64,000 bases of DNA, taken from positions 1 to 64,000 of the forward strand of contig DAOVIO010000005.1 in assembly GCA_030673645.1 (NCBI GenBank), read 5' to 3'. Below the pieces are notes generated by a model, which saw nothing but the letters and a program-made list of their open reading frames with translations, was not told where the DNA came from and searched no databases. Positions 26,546-36,011 of this stretch are shown here, piece by piece (position 1 is the first letter of the stretch; each line of letters begins with the position of its first letter). Origin of the DNA: JAGLSB01 sp023135955 (GTDB lineage: Bacteria > Bacteroidota > Bacteroidia > Bacteroidales > GCA-2748055). The position numbers and the translations under genes were made by a program.

Positions 26546-28153
26546 TTAATCAGATTTAGATTTTCTACTAATAATACTCCTTGTTAGAGTGTAGAGAAGC
26601 AACATTATTGTCATAGCTATGGAAATACGACCAAGATAATCGCCATGAATAGTGTAGAAACTTAATTTATCATTAGCATTCAGAGTCGATTTAATACCTC
26701 CTCTTTTCCACCAACCTAAAGGCTCAATAATCTCTCCACGTTGATTAAAAAAGGCAGATATCCCTGTATTTGCAGATCGGGCAATGCTTCTTCTGTTTTC
26801 AATTGCTCTTATGGAGCTGAATGAATTATGCTGAATGTAGCCAGGAGTATCTCCCCACCATCCATCGTTTGTAATTACAAAAATAAAATTTGAACCGGCA
26901 TCTTTTATATATTCAGATACATATTCACCAAATATGGATTCATAACATATTACAGGACCAACACTTATGCTATCTTCCGGACTTATGAAACTATCTCTGT
27001 AATTCTGGGTGCCGTGACTTCGGAAAGTTCCCCCCAGACGTACTGTCAGTTTTTTTAAGAAGCCAAGGTATTGGGTATATGGCATTTTCTCAACCCCTAC
27101 AACGAGTTGTGATTTATGGTAGAAAGGAATATTTTTCGATGAATCAATTTGGATAGCAGTATTGAAACTATCATAATATTTATTTCCGCGGAATGGACGT
27201 GCAGTAGGTGAATCCTCAGGATGGTCGTATAATTTATATGTGGTCGCCCCAATCACAATCTTAATTCCTGGATATTTATGGATAATCTCTCTAAGCTTCA
27301 CTATAGAAGGATTTTCTTCCAGTTCATGAAGCCAAACATTATTGTTTATAAAGGTCTCAGGTGCAACAATATAGTCTGTATTCTTATCACTTAAAGAATC
27401 GATAATATTGAGGAGGATCTGCATCTGTTCATCAGCAGGGATATTGTTGAATTTAGAATATGGATCTATGTTGGGTTGAACGACAACAATTTCATATGGA
27501 TTTTTAACTTCTGTATAAGAATTAAACTTAAGAATGGAAAAGCCCATCGGAAGAATAAACAATAATATACTAACAATTAACTCAACTTTAAAAGATTGAA
27601 ATTTTCTTTTGTATATTAAGCCTTGAATTACCTTAAAAAGAAGAAGATTCATACTTAAAATCCAAAATGTTCCACCCAGTGTGCCGGTATATTCATACCA
27701 TTGAATAAGTTTAATATTATTGGACAAACCATTACCCAGATTTAGCCAGGTCCATGATATCTCTCCCTTTAAATAAAAATGTTCCATGGCTATCCAGTAA
27801 AAAAGGAGAGAAAAATAGCCAAAAGCCTTACCCAGTCTTCGATGTGTAATGGAAGAAAGCCAGAAAGGCAAAGTCATCATTGTTGAGTTAACTATAAGCG
27901 CAACTATAAGTCCTCCAAATGTTGCATTTTTTAGCCACCATGTAGTTCCAATATTCCAGATAAAAAACGACAGAAAAGGAAGCCAGAAAAAAGCTTTGGA
28001 TTTTTTATCTGTCTTAAGTAAATCTTGCTGAACAAATAACATTGGGATAAAAGCTACAAGTAATATAATACCAGGGTTCCAGAAGGAATACCAGGCAGGA
28101 ATAAATAATAGTCCTGATAATACACTTAGGTATAATCTTTGTTTGCTATTCAT
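26546..28153 (-). CDS. lnt: Apolipoprotein N-acyltransferase
   Basis: The 535-residue protein has six or more N-terminal membrane helices (1-205) and a C-terminal nitrilase domain with the Glu-Lys-Cys triad at Glu266 (VAPETF), Lys347 (YHKSQL) and Cys403 (VICYES), plus a last helix near the C terminus. Lnt adds the third acyl chain to lipoproteins in the inner membrane. The gene is single and divergent from the LysE gene. Confidence 0.93.
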   Translation of the reverse strand: MNSKQRLYLSVLSGLLFIPAWYSFWNPGIILLVAFIPMLFVQQDLLKTDKKSKAFFWLPFLSFFIWNIGTTWWLKNATFGGLIVALIVNSTMMTLPFWLSSITHRRLGKAFGYFSLLFYWIAMEHFYLKGEISWTWLNLGNGLSNNIKLIQWYEYTGTLGGTFWILSMNLLLFKVIQGLIYKRKFQSFKVELIVSILLFILPMGFSILKFNSYTEVKNPYEIVVVQPNIDPYSKFNNIPADEQMQILLNIIDSLSDKNTDYIVAPETFINNNVWLHELEENPSIVKLREIIHKYPGIKIVIGATTYKLYDHPEDSPTARPFRGNKYYDSFNTAIQIDSSKNIPFYHKSQLVVGVEKMPYTQYLGFLKKLTVRLGGTFRSHGTQNYRDSFISPEDSISVGPVICYESIFGEYVSEYIKDAGSNFIFVITNDGWWGDTPGYIQHNSFSSIRAIENRRSIARSANTGISAFFNQRGEIIEPLGWWKRGGIKSTLNANDKLSFYTIHGDYLGRISIAMTIMLLLYTLTRSIISRKSKSD

Positions 28154-28312
28154 AAATATAAATTGAGCTCACAAAGTAAGACAATTTTGTCAAAAATTTC
28201 TTTATCATTTGTCTGAAAAAAAATATTTATTGTAGTGAGGAATTTCTTACTTTGTATTGTTTTTTAAATAGATACTTTTTTCTTTACAGAACCAAGTCAA
28301 GATTAATATTTT

Positions 28313-28942
28313 ATGGGATTTGCCCTCTTTTGGAAAGGCGTTTTTGTGGGTCTGATGGTAACACTACCTCTTGGACCTATTGGGGTATTATGCATACAAA
28401 GAACCCTAAACAAAGGTAGACTTTCTGGATTCTTTTCAGGACTTGGTGCAGCTTCTGCTGATGCTATTTTTGCTATAATTGCCGGCTTTGGAATTAGTTA
28501 TATTATTAGCTTTATTAAAACGCAACATATTTATTTTCAAATTTTCGGCGGAATTATCATATTATTGCTGGGGATCCATATCTTTTACACAAATCCGGTT
28601 CGTCAGATCAGGCACCAACGATTGAATAAGAACAGGCTCCATCATGATTTTCTTAGCGTTTTCTTTCTTACTATTACCAATCCTCTGGCTATCTTTTTTT
28701 TTCTTGCAATGTTTGCCGGGATAAATGTTGCCAGTGATGAAATTAACGCCTTTGGATTAACCAGTTTGGTAGGTGGCGTGTTGGCAGGAGCTGCTGGTTG
28801 GTGGTTTCTTCTAAGTTTTGTCGTGAGTATATTCCGGGAAAGGATTCGTCTTAGAAATATTTGGTGGATGAATAAAGTAGCAGGCATAATTGTATTTGTT
28901 CTTGGAATTCTTTCGATTTTGAGTATATGGTTTATTGAATAA
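28313..28942 (+). CDS. LysE-family amino-acid exporter
   Basis: The 209-residue protein has six hydrophobic helices and the family opening FVGLMVTLPLGPIGVLCIQRTL with a later TNPLAIFFFLAMFAG segment. LysE/RhtB proteins export amino acids or related small molecules from the cytoplasm. The substrate cannot be told. A stretch TTCTTACTTTGT at 28246 resembles, in inverted orientation, ACAAAGTAAG near 28172 in front of lnt, so the two divergent promoters may share a site. Confidence 0.85.
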   Translation: MGFALFWKGVFVGLMVTLPLGPIGVLCIQRTLNKGRLSGFFSGLGAASADAIFAIIAGFGISYIISFIKTQHIYFQIFGGIIILLLGIHIFYTNPVRQIRHQRLNKNRLHHDFLSVFFLTITNPLAIFFFLAMFAGINVASDEINAFGLTSLVGGVLAGAAGWWFLLSFVVSIFRERIRLRNIWWMNKVAGIIVFVLGILSILSIWFIE

Positions 28943-29090
28943 ATAATTCCCTCTTTGGTTTAGCTTCTTTACCGATTAGGTATTTTGCAAGATCCAAATT
29001 AAACTAATAGGAATTGCATCATTAGGAGTTATAGGATAGTTTTTTCATACGATTTTCATTAATTATGTTCTAAACAATTCAATTTTAAAT

Positions 29091-29098
29091 TATATTTG
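29091..29098 (+). promoter_or_regulatory. -7 promoter box for the OlsF-like gene
   Basis: TATATTTG matches TAnnTTTG exactly and lies 23 bases before the ATG at 29121. The -33 region shows no clear TTTG. Confidence 0.5.
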
Positions 29099-29120
29099 AA
29101 AGGTAATTTTAAACTCAATA

Positions 29121-30941
29121 ATGAAAAAACTAATTGAACCTGAAGATATCATTAAGGCTGCCAAGCTTAACAAATTCGGTGGAGGCAGTACTGCACGGAT
29201 TTTAATGTTATTATTGAGGATAAATAAGATCAATAAAATTTATTCTGACATTGCGGAATATTCTGGCACTGAATTTATTGATCATTTAATTAAAGAATTA
29301 AAGATAAGTTACGAGTTTAACGAAGAGGAGTTGAACAGGATTCCAACAACTGGCTCATTCATTACCGTTGCAAACCATCCCTATGGTGGCATTGACGGCA
29401 TGTTAATGGTGAAAATAATTTCAAAAGTAAGAGACGATTATAAAACAATGGCGAATTTTCTTTTGCAAAAACTCGATCCGGTTAAAGACTTAATTCTCCC
29501 TGTAAATCCATTTGAAGATAGAAAGGATGCTAAATCAAGTTTGATGGGAATCAAGAGTTCACTAAAGCATCTTAAGGATGGGAATTCGCTTGGGATTTAC
29601 CCTGCAGGAGAAGTGTCGAGCTATAATCTACACACAGTCGGAATTAGCGACAGGGAATGGCAGGAACCAGCATTAAAAATGATTAAAAGAGCTCAGGTCC
29701 CTGTGGTACCAATTTATTTCAGTGGAACCAACAGCCGCTTGTTTCATTTATTGGGATTGATTCATCCTACATTAAGAACAGCAAGGCTGCCTTCAGAGTT
29801 ATTTAATAAGAAGAAAAAAATTATACGTATCAGGATTGGGAATCCAATTTCTGTAAAAGAACAGAATGAATTTAAGGATATTTCAAGATATGGCAGATTC
29901 CTTCGTGCCAAGACATATGCTTTAGGGTCAGCCATGGAAATCCGAAAGTTTTTTCGTCCAGCGAATACCAGAGCTGTGAAAATGGAAGATCTTGTATCAG
30001 CCGTTGAGAGTGAAAAGCTTGAACAGGAGATAAGTCTTATTAAAGATCAGTATCTTTTATTTACAAATGGTAACTTTCAGGTTTTTTGTTGTCCTTCCAT
30101 TCACATTCCGTCTATAATGAATGAGCTGGGTCGATTGAGGGAAAAAACATTCAGACAAGTGGGAGAAGGGACGAATCGCTCAATTGATGTTGATGAATAT
30201 GATTTGTATTATCAACAATTATTTATTTGGGATAACATAGAAAAGAAAATTGTAGGAGCTTATCGCGTAGGGAAAGGGAAAGAGATATTGAATTATTATG
30301 GCAAAAAAGGATTCTATTTGCAAAGTTTGTTTCGATTCAGTTCACGATTCAGGAATATATTAGAGCAATCCTTGGAATTAGGACGATCTTTTATAGTTGA
30401 AGAATATCAAAGGAAAACTTTGCCATTATTCCTTCTCTGGAAAGGCATTTTGTATTTTCTAATAAAGAATCCTGATTATCGTTACCTTATTGGCCCCGTG
30501 AGTATCAGTAATCAATTTTCAACATTTTCCAAAGGAATGATCATTAAGTATATTATGTTGAATCACTATGATCATGTGTACGCGAAAATGATAAAACCCC
30601 GTAAGAAATTTGTAGTGAATGAATTTCAGGATTTGGATACAGATATTATAATGGAAACGGCAGATAATTTGAATAAATTTGATCGCTTTATCAAGGAGGT
30701 CGAAACGTCAAATTATAATATGCCGGTACTATTGAAAAAATATCTTAAAATAAACGGTAAAATTATTGGGTTTAATATCGATCCAAAATTCAATAATGCG
30801 TTAGACGGTTTGATAATGCTAGATCTCTTCGATGTCCCAATTGATACAATTTCTTCCCTTTCAAAAGAAATAAATGACGATTCGATTATGGATCGATTCT
30901 CAATGCATGATGTGAATAATTCTCAACCTAAACAATCATAA
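29121..30941 (+). CDS. Fused lysophospholipid O-acyltransferase / GNAT N-acyltransferase (OlsF-like)
   Basis: The 606-residue protein joins two acyltransferase domains. Residues 1-275 form a PlsC/OlsA-like domain with the catalytic NHPYGGIDG and the YPAGEVSS motif. Residues about 310-540 resemble the OlsB/hemolysin-like GNAT acyltransferase, with LREKTFRQVGEG, LYYQQLFIWD and VEEYQRKTLPLFLLWKG. This order is that of OlsF, which makes ornithine or glycine aminolipids in two acylation steps. In Bacteroides the equivalent GlsB and GlsA are separate. The last 60 residues are less conserved. It is a single gene with its own promoter box. Confidence 0.82.
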   Translation: MKKLIEPEDIIKAAKLNKFGGGSTARILMLLLRINKINKIYSDIAEYSGTEFIDHLIKELKISYEFNEEELNRIPTTGSFITVANHPYGGIDGMLMVKIISKVRDDYKTMANFLLQKLDPVKDLILPVNPFEDRKDAKSSLMGIKSSLKHLKDGNSLGIYPAGEVSSYNLHTVGISDREWQEPALKMIKRAQVPVVPIYFSGTNSRLFHLLGLIHPTLRTARLPSELFNKKKKIIRIRIGNPISVKEQNEFKDISRYGRFLRAKTYALGSAMEIRKFFRPANTRAVKMEDLVSAVESEKLEQEISLIKDQYLLFTNGNFQVFCCPSIHIPSIMNELGRLREKTFRQVGEGTNRSIDVDEYDLYYQQLFIWDNIEKKIVGAYRVGKGKEILNYYGKKGFYLQSLFRFSSRFRNILEQSLELGRSFIVEEYQRKTLPLFLLWKGILYFLIKNPDYRYLIGPVSISNQFSTFSKGMIIKYIMLNHYDHVYAKMIKPRKKFVVNEFQDLDTDIIMETADNLNKFDRFIKEVETSNYNMPVLLKKYLKINGKIIGFNIDPKFNNALDGLIMLDLFDVPIDTISSLSKEINDDSIMDRFSMHDVNNSQPKQS

Positions 30942-31003
30942 ATGACTAAGTTCTCTCTCTTTTGCCTGGCAATTCTGTTATTATCAGCACCAAGCAACAA
31001 ACA

Positions 31004-31606
31004 TTAACCCTTAAACCTTCGGGAAACTTCTTCCCAGTTAACTACATTCAAAAAAGCAGAAATATAATCGGGACGCAAATTCTGATATTTTAGATAATAT
31101 GCATGTTCCCATACATCAATAGTGAGGATTGGAGTTCCTTTTACCGCAGAATAATCCATTAGAGGATTGTCCTGATATGGAGTAGAGGTGACAACTAAGT
31201 TACCATTATCTTCTTTGACTAACCATGCCCAACCTGATCCGAACCTGGTAGCTGCCGCATTACTGAATTTTTCTTTAAATGATTCAAAACTACCGAAAGC
31301 TTTTTTTATAGCTTCAAGGAGTTTGCCAGTTGGTTCGCCTCCACCATTTGGTCCCATAACTTCCCAGAATAAACAGTGATTGAAATATCCACCACCGTTA
31401 TTTCTTACTGCCGGAGAAGCTGTCGATATACTTCCGAATATTTCTTCAACACTTTTTCCTTCAAGTTCTGTTCCACTTAATGCATCATTAAATTTTGCTG
31501 TATATGCTGCATGATGTTTTGTATGATGTAGTTCCATTGTTCTAGCATCTATGTATGGTTCAAGTGCATCATAGCTATAAGGTAATTTTGGTAATGTAAA
31601 TGCCAT
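31004..31606 (-). CDS. sodB: Iron/manganese superoxide dismutase
   Basis: The 200-residue protein has the family motifs with metal ligands: HHTKHHAAYTAKFN near residue 28, HCLFWEVMGPNGGG at about 77, and DVWEHAYYLKYQNLRPDYI at about 165 for the last Asp and His ligands. It converts superoxide to oxygen and peroxide in the cytoplasm. Residues around the GGGEPTG segment do not settle whether iron or manganese is preferred. It is monocistronic and divergent from pruA. Confidence 0.93.
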   Translation of the reverse strand: MAFTLPKLPYSYDALEPYIDARTMELHHTKHHAAYTAKFNDALSGTELEGKSVEEIFGSISTASPAVRNNGGGYFNHCLFWEVMGPNGGGEPTGKLLEAIKKAFGSFESFKEKFSNAAATRFGSGWAWLVKEDNGNLVVTSTPYQDNPLMDYSAVKGTPILTIDVWEHAYYLKYQNLRPDYISAFLNVVNWEEVSRRFKG

Positions 31607-31966
31607 TGTTTTAGTTTTTAATTATAACGATTCTAAATAGTATTTGTTTCTATAACATCGAAGTTATGAAATTGTTTAATCAATGAGGAAAATTGTTCAA
31701 CAAAAAAAACGATAAATATTTAATCTTAATATTCTAAAGCCAATCACAAAATTAACTTACAGATTGATTGAAAATATTTTTGAATTATACCAAATAATAA
31801 TTTATAAATAGTTCTGCTTTCAAACTGATTTCTAATAAGCTGACCAGGTGTTTTTAAATATTTATTTATATGATGAATGTCAAATATTTTGAAGATATCT
31901 TTACATAGTTTTGAATTGAATAGTACTGTATTTCAATAAATTATATAAATTTTAAATATTTAAGGA
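31607..31966. other. Divergent intergenic region between sodB and pruA
   Basis: The 360 bases are very AT-rich and have no supported frame. A plus-strand TAGTTTTG at 31906-31913 matches the -7 consensus, with TTTG at 31888-31891 only 14 bases upstream, so it may be the pruA promoter. Nothing else stands out. Confidence 0.4.
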
Positions 31967-33598
31967 ATGGCAACAGGATTTTTTAATGTACCGGATGCAA
32001 TTAATGAACCTATTTATTCTTATGCTCCAGGTACTCCGGAAAGAGCTGCATTAAAAAAGGAAATTAAGGAAATGCGTTCAAAGCAGGTTGATGTCCCAAT
32101 GATTATTGATGGAAAAGAAGTACGGACAGATAATAAGGTTATTATTCATCCTCCTCATGATCTTAAGCATGTATTAGGACATTATCATAAAGGTGATGCT
32201 TCTCATGTGAAAATGGCTATAAATGCTGCTCTAAAAGCGAAAAAATCATGGGCCGATATGTCTTGGGAACACAGAGCTTCGATATTTCTAAAAGCTGCTT
32301 CCCTTTTGGCAGGCAAATACCGCTACAGAATGAATGCTGCGACTATGCTTGGGCAATCAAAGAATCCTCATCAGTCTGAAATTGACAGTACTTGTGAGCT
32401 TATTGATTTTTATAGGTTTAATGTTGAGTATATGACTGAAATATATTCGCAACAACCTATGTCAGATGATGATATGTGGAATAGAGTCGAGCAGCGTCCA
32501 TTAGAAGGTTTTATTTTTGCGTTAACTCCATTTAATTTTACTTCTATTGCTGGTAATCTTCCTACTGCACCAGCATTGATGGGAAATACAGTTGTTTGGA
32601 AAGTTTCTAATACTCAGGTATATTCCGCAAGAATAATAATGGAATTCCTAATGGAAGCAGGACTTCCAGATGGCGTTATTAATTTAGTATTTGTTTCCGG
32701 TCCGGTAGCCGGGGAAGTTATTTTCACTCATCCCGATTTTGCAGGAATTCACTATACTGGTTCAACAGAAGTTTTTCAGAATATATGGAAAACTATCGGG
32801 AATAATATTCATAATTATAAAACTTATCCAAGAATAGTTGGAGAAACCGGTGGTAAGGATTTTATTATGGCTCACAATTCTTCCAATGCAGATCAAGTTG
32901 TTACGGCTATGGTACGTGGTGCATTTGAGTATCAGGGGCAAAAATGCTCGGCAGTTTCAAGAACCTACATTCCTGCAAGCATGTGGGATGAAGTTCGATC
33001 TAAGTTAGAAAAGATGATCTCTGAGATTAAGATGGGTCCGGTTGAGGACTTCAGGAATTTTTTCAACGCAGTTATTGACGAAAGTTCTTTTGATAAACTG
33101 AAAATGTTTATCGATAATTCAAAAACTGATGCTGATGCAGAACTTATAATAGGGGGTAATTGCGACAAAACAGAAGGCTATTTTATTGAGCCTACGGTCA
33201 TCCTGGCAAAAAAACCTGATTATGTAACTATGCAGGAAGAATTATTTGGCCCGGTTCTGACAATTTATATTTATGATGATGATAAGTTCGAAGAAACTTT
33301 AGATATTCTCGATAAAACATCAATTTATGCTTTAACTGGTGCGATTTTTTCAAATGATAGATATATAATTGAAATGGCCACAAAGAAGCTTGAAAATTCA
33401 GCAGGAAATTTTTACATCAATGATAAACCTACAGGTGCAGTGGTAGGACAGCAGCCATTTGGAGGCTCAAGAGGTTCAGGAACAAATGATAAAGCAGGAT
33501 CTGTTATTAATCTTTTTCGCTGGGTTTCTCCAAGAACTATTAAAGAAAATTTTGCCACTCCTACCGACTTTAGATATCCATTCCAGTCTGAAGAATAA
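31967..33598 (+). CDS. pruA: L-glutamate gamma-semialdehyde (1-pyrroline-5-carboxylate) dehydrogenase
   Basis: The 543-residue enzyme is a full-length aldehyde dehydrogenase with the catalytic Cys in YQGQKCSAVSR (about residue 327) and the Glu in VGETGGKDF. The family opening with NEPIYSYAPGT and the ending with a GQQPFGGSRGSGTNDKAG segment are typical of the stand-alone P5C dehydrogenase group. It oxidises glutamate semialdehyde to glutamate in proline catabolism using NAD. No proline dehydrogenase gene lies nearby. Confidence 0.93.
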   Translation: MATGFFNVPDAINEPIYSYAPGTPERAALKKEIKEMRSKQVDVPMIIDGKEVRTDNKVIIHPPHDLKHVLGHYHKGDASHVKMAINAALKAKKSWADMSWEHRASIFLKAASLLAGKYRYRMNAATMLGQSKNPHQSEIDSTCELIDFYRFNVEYMTEIYSQQPMSDDDMWNRVEQRPLEGFIFALTPFNFTSIAGNLPTAPALMGNTVVWKVSNTQVYSARIIMEFLMEAGLPDGVINLVFVSGPVAGEVIFTHPDFAGIHYTGSTEVFQNIWKTIGNNIHNYKTYPRIVGETGGKDFIMAHNSSNADQVVTAMVRGAFEYQGQKCSAVSRTYIPASMWDEVRSKLEKMISEIKMGPVEDFRNFFNAVIDESSFDKLKMFIDNSKTDADAELIIGGNCDKTEGYFIEPTVILAKKPDYVTMQEELFGPVLTIYIYDDDKFEETLDILDKTSIYALTGAIFSNDRYIIEMATKKLENSAGNFYINDKPTGAVVGQQPFGGSRGSGTNDKAGSVINLFRWVSPRTIKENFATPTDFRYPFQSEE

Positions 33599-33622
33599 AT
33601 GCTTTTTGTTAATATTTTTCAT

Positions 33623-33652
33623 GGAAGGTTTAGCGATAAACCTTCCTTTTTT
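33623..33652 (+). terminator. Strong rho-independent terminator after pruA
   Basis: GGAAGGTTTA at 33623-33632 pairs perfectly with TAAACCTTCC at 33637-33646 around a GCGA tetraloop, followed by six T. It ends 29 bases before the divIC start. Confidence 0.9.
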
Positions 33653-33681
33653 ATTTAATTTCGTCCCAGATTATAGACATA

Positions 33682-33981
33682 GTGAAAAAATATCTAAATA
33701 TTATTTCTGGATTTTTGAAAAATAAATTTCTGGTTGCATTTATTTTATTTTTTACCTGGGTGCTAATTTTTGATCAGAATAATCTTATTGAAAGAATCAA
33801 GCTTATTAGAGAGGTAAATCAACTTGAGGATGATCGGGATTATTATTTTGACAGAATTGGAATCGATTCAGCCCGATTAATAGAACTGAAGACATCTCCT
33901 GATAATCTTGAGAAATTCGCTCGGGAGCAATATTTGATGAAAAAGAAAGATGAAGAAATATTTGTTATAGTTGAAGAATGA
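33682..33981 (+). CDS. Septum formation initiator, FtsB/DivIC family
   Basis: The 99-residue protein starts at a GTG (33682), has one membrane helix at about 16-32 (VAFILFFTWVLIF) and then a heptad-rich coiled coil. The C-terminal part holds the family LEKFAREQYLMKKKDEEIF segment. Such bitopic proteins link early and late divisome proteins in the inner membrane. Bacteroidota copies are generally called DivIC or FtsB. The stop codon is one base from the end of the convergent glycosyltransferase gene. Confidence 0.85.
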   Translation: MKKYLNIISGFLKNKFLVAFILFFTWVLIFDQNNLIERIKLIREVNQLEDDRDYYFDRIGIDSARLIELKTSPDNLEKFAREQYLMKKKDEEIFVIVEE

Positions 33982-33982
33982 T

Positions 33983-35236
33983 TTAGTTTCTTTCTAATTG
34001 GCGGTATATAATTAACAATTTTTCCGGATCATTTTCTGAAATATTTATCTTTTTCATATTCAAAAGGGTAGTAGCTGCTGCTCTCACCTCCATATCCGAA
34101 TAAATTGTTTTTCCAAAATTCAAAAATTTCATTACACGAAACATATTAAACCATCTGAAGAACCTTTTTCTAAAACTTTTTTCACCAGATGAATTTAGAA
34201 TTATCTCATCAAGGGTTGCTTCAAAATTTATGCTTTCAAGAAACTCTGCTAAAACGGGTGGTATAGCATTAAATAAGTCTTTTTTAAAATTAGTTGTTAG
34301 TGGGTCTGTATAGCTAATATAATCTATGAATTGCTTTAGCTCAATAAATAGCCGGATATTATAAGTTTGAAGGTTTATTTCGCTATCAAGGAATTCTAAC
34401 ATAACTTTTCCGGTACCAAAGGGTACCCTGTCTGATGGTCGCGATGAAGGAATAACCCTTGCTGTATTGCACTCAGTAAAATTTCCCAGATCAAATATTT
34501 TTTGCAAGAAATAAAAGTCTTCACCTGCCTTCTTTTTATTCATTCCTCCTTGTCTGCAATATGCATCTGCTTTTACAGCAAAACTTGATCCAACGGTATG
34601 GAAACAATTTGGATGTCCTGAAAAACGAAATGCCTGCAGATAATATCTTAAATGTAATTCATACTGAATAATTCCCTGGTAAATCCTTTCCTGAAATTCC
34701 TTTCCTGAAATTGGATGCTCAAAATAAATTGAGCATCCATCTGTTAAAGGGTTTTTCGTAAAATGCTCCTCTAGTTTTTGAAAATAATCGGGATCGCAAA
34801 TTGAATCAGCATCAAAAGAACAAATTACCCCGTCTTTCTTATCGATACTGTTTAACCTGACAATAGCTTCATCCATTGCAATCTTCCTGGCGAGACCAAC
34901 TCCTGCATGTTTTTTCTTTAGCGAAGGACTTGAAAGTATATAAAACTTTCTTTTTTCAGTAGACTTTATACTTGCCCATTTCGTGGCTTCATTAGAAAGG
35001 TCGAGACTTTGATTTACAATTTCAGCTTTTGCATCTTCAGGCCAGTTAATATTAACGATTATTTCAACAGAAGATACTGGAGTAACAGCTTTAAACAAAG
35101 AATCCAGACTCTTAAGAAGCCCGGATTCATTATAGGATGGAATAATTACTATAAATTTTAAATCTTCAGCAGGATTTTCTTTTATCAAGCCTTTTTGCAA
35201 GGATTGCCTGGAAAGATACTGATCAGCAAAAGACAT
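33983..35236 (-). CDS. Family 2 glycosyltransferase
   Basis: The 417-residue protein has a GT-A fold opening FIVIIPSYNESGLLKSLDSL and a metal/nucleotide-sugar motif CSFDADSICDPDYF, followed by RVPFGTGK. The acceptor is unknown. No membrane helix is apparent, so it is probably cytoplasmic and membrane associated. It lies 8 bases downstream of an OmpH/Skp-like gene on the same strand. Confidence 0.78.
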   Translation of the reverse strand: MSFADQYLSRQSLQKGLIKENPAEDLKFIVIIPSYNESGLLKSLDSLFKAVTPVSSVEIIVNINWPEDAKAEIVNQSLDLSNEATKWASIKSTEKRKFYILSSPSLKKKHAGVGLARKIAMDEAIVRLNSIDKKDGVICSFDADSICDPDYFQKLEEHFTKNPLTDGCSIYFEHPISGKEFQERIYQGIIQYELHLRYYLQAFRFSGHPNCFHTVGSSFAVKADAYCRQGGMNKKKAGEDFYFLQKIFDLGNFTECNTARVIPSSRPSDRVPFGTGKVMLEFLDSEINLQTYNIRLFIELKQFIDYISYTDPLTTNFKKDLFNAIPPVLAEFLESINFEATLDEIILNSSGEKSFRKRFFRWFNMFRVMKFLNFGKTIYSDMEVRAAATTLLNMKKINISENDPEKLLIIYRQLERN

Positions 35237-35244
35237 GCTGTTTA

Positions 35245-35862
35245 TTATTTTGAAGATATTTCTTCTGCGTATTTTTGATTAATACCATCCATAACTTCAG
35301 CTGTAATATCAAGAGCATAGCTGGCATACAATAGCCCGCCCCCAAAGCTATATGAGAAGATATACTTGAATTTATTATCAGAATTATATTCTTTCAAATA
35401 TTCCATAATGTAATTTATAACCTTATTCTGACCTACCATACCCTCTTCCTGAAGTTCATTTAGGGATATATTCCTTTGGTTCTCAAGTTCCTGTCCTTTA
35501 AGCCCAAGTTGAGCTTCTAATTCCTGGGCTTCTCTACGTGTAAGGAGGCCTTTATTCACTTTATCCTGATAATCTTCAACTTCTTTTTGGAATGCTTGAT
35601 ATTGAGTGCCAATACTGGTTTCAAGCTTTAGTTGTTTGGCAGCCAGATCATCATTAAGATCAGCGAACATAGCCATATTATTTAATAAACTGTCGATTTG
35701 TACATACGCAATTGGGATTTCTGTTCCATTGCTTACAGCTGCTTTAACATGACTTTCCTTTACAGGTTCAGTATTACCTGCATCTACCTGAAAATGAAGG
35801 AAGTATAATACTCCTAATGCAACAGCAAGTACAATATTAATTATCAGATTTATTCTTTTCAT
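35245..35862 (-). CDS. OmpH/Skp-like periplasmic chaperone
   Basis: The 205-residue product has an N-terminal signal or anchor helix (IINIVLAVALGVLYFLHF, 6-24) and a long charged, coiled-coil-forming body beginning IAYVQIDSLLNNM, the beta-strand opening of Skp proteins, with KQLKLETSIGTQYQAFQ as part of the arms. Skp holds unfolded outer-membrane proteins in the periplasm. It is separate from the usual bamA-linked copies, so it may serve a special client. Confidence 0.8.
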   Translation of the reverse strand: MKRINLIINIVLAVALGVLYFLHFQVDAGNTEPVKESHVKAAVSNGTEIPIAYVQIDSLLNNMAMFADLNDDLAAKQLKLETSIGTQYQAFQKEVEDYQDKVNKGLLTRREAQELEAQLGLKGQELENQRNISLNELQEEGMVGQNKVINYIMEYLKEYNSDNKFKYIFSYSFGGGLLYASYALDITAEVMDGINQKYAEEISSK

Positions 35863-35944
35863 TTTATATAAAATTTAAATATCTGCAAATATAGTTTTTT
35901 GTTTGAGAAATGGGAAATAATAAATAATAAAGGTTTTAGCCAGT

Positions 35945-35965
35945 GTCAACGCATTTAAATATCTT
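35945..35965. repeat. Short dispersed repeat, copy A (GTCAACGCATTTAAAT)
   Basis: The 21 bases beginning GTCAACGCATTTAAAT recur with 19 of 21 matches at 41412-41432 (GTCAACGTATTTAAAT). Both copies are intergenic and downstream of minus-strand gene starts. The meaning is unknown. Confidence 0.45.
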
Positions 35966-36011
35966 GAAGCACTGGTGACCCTTGTGGGTGACCACATGAT
36001 TCCAATAAGCC

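Noticed and set aside
33459..33725. Plus-strand frame over the end of pruA
   Set aside because: It is out of frame with pruA and runs through the strong terminator at 33623-33652.
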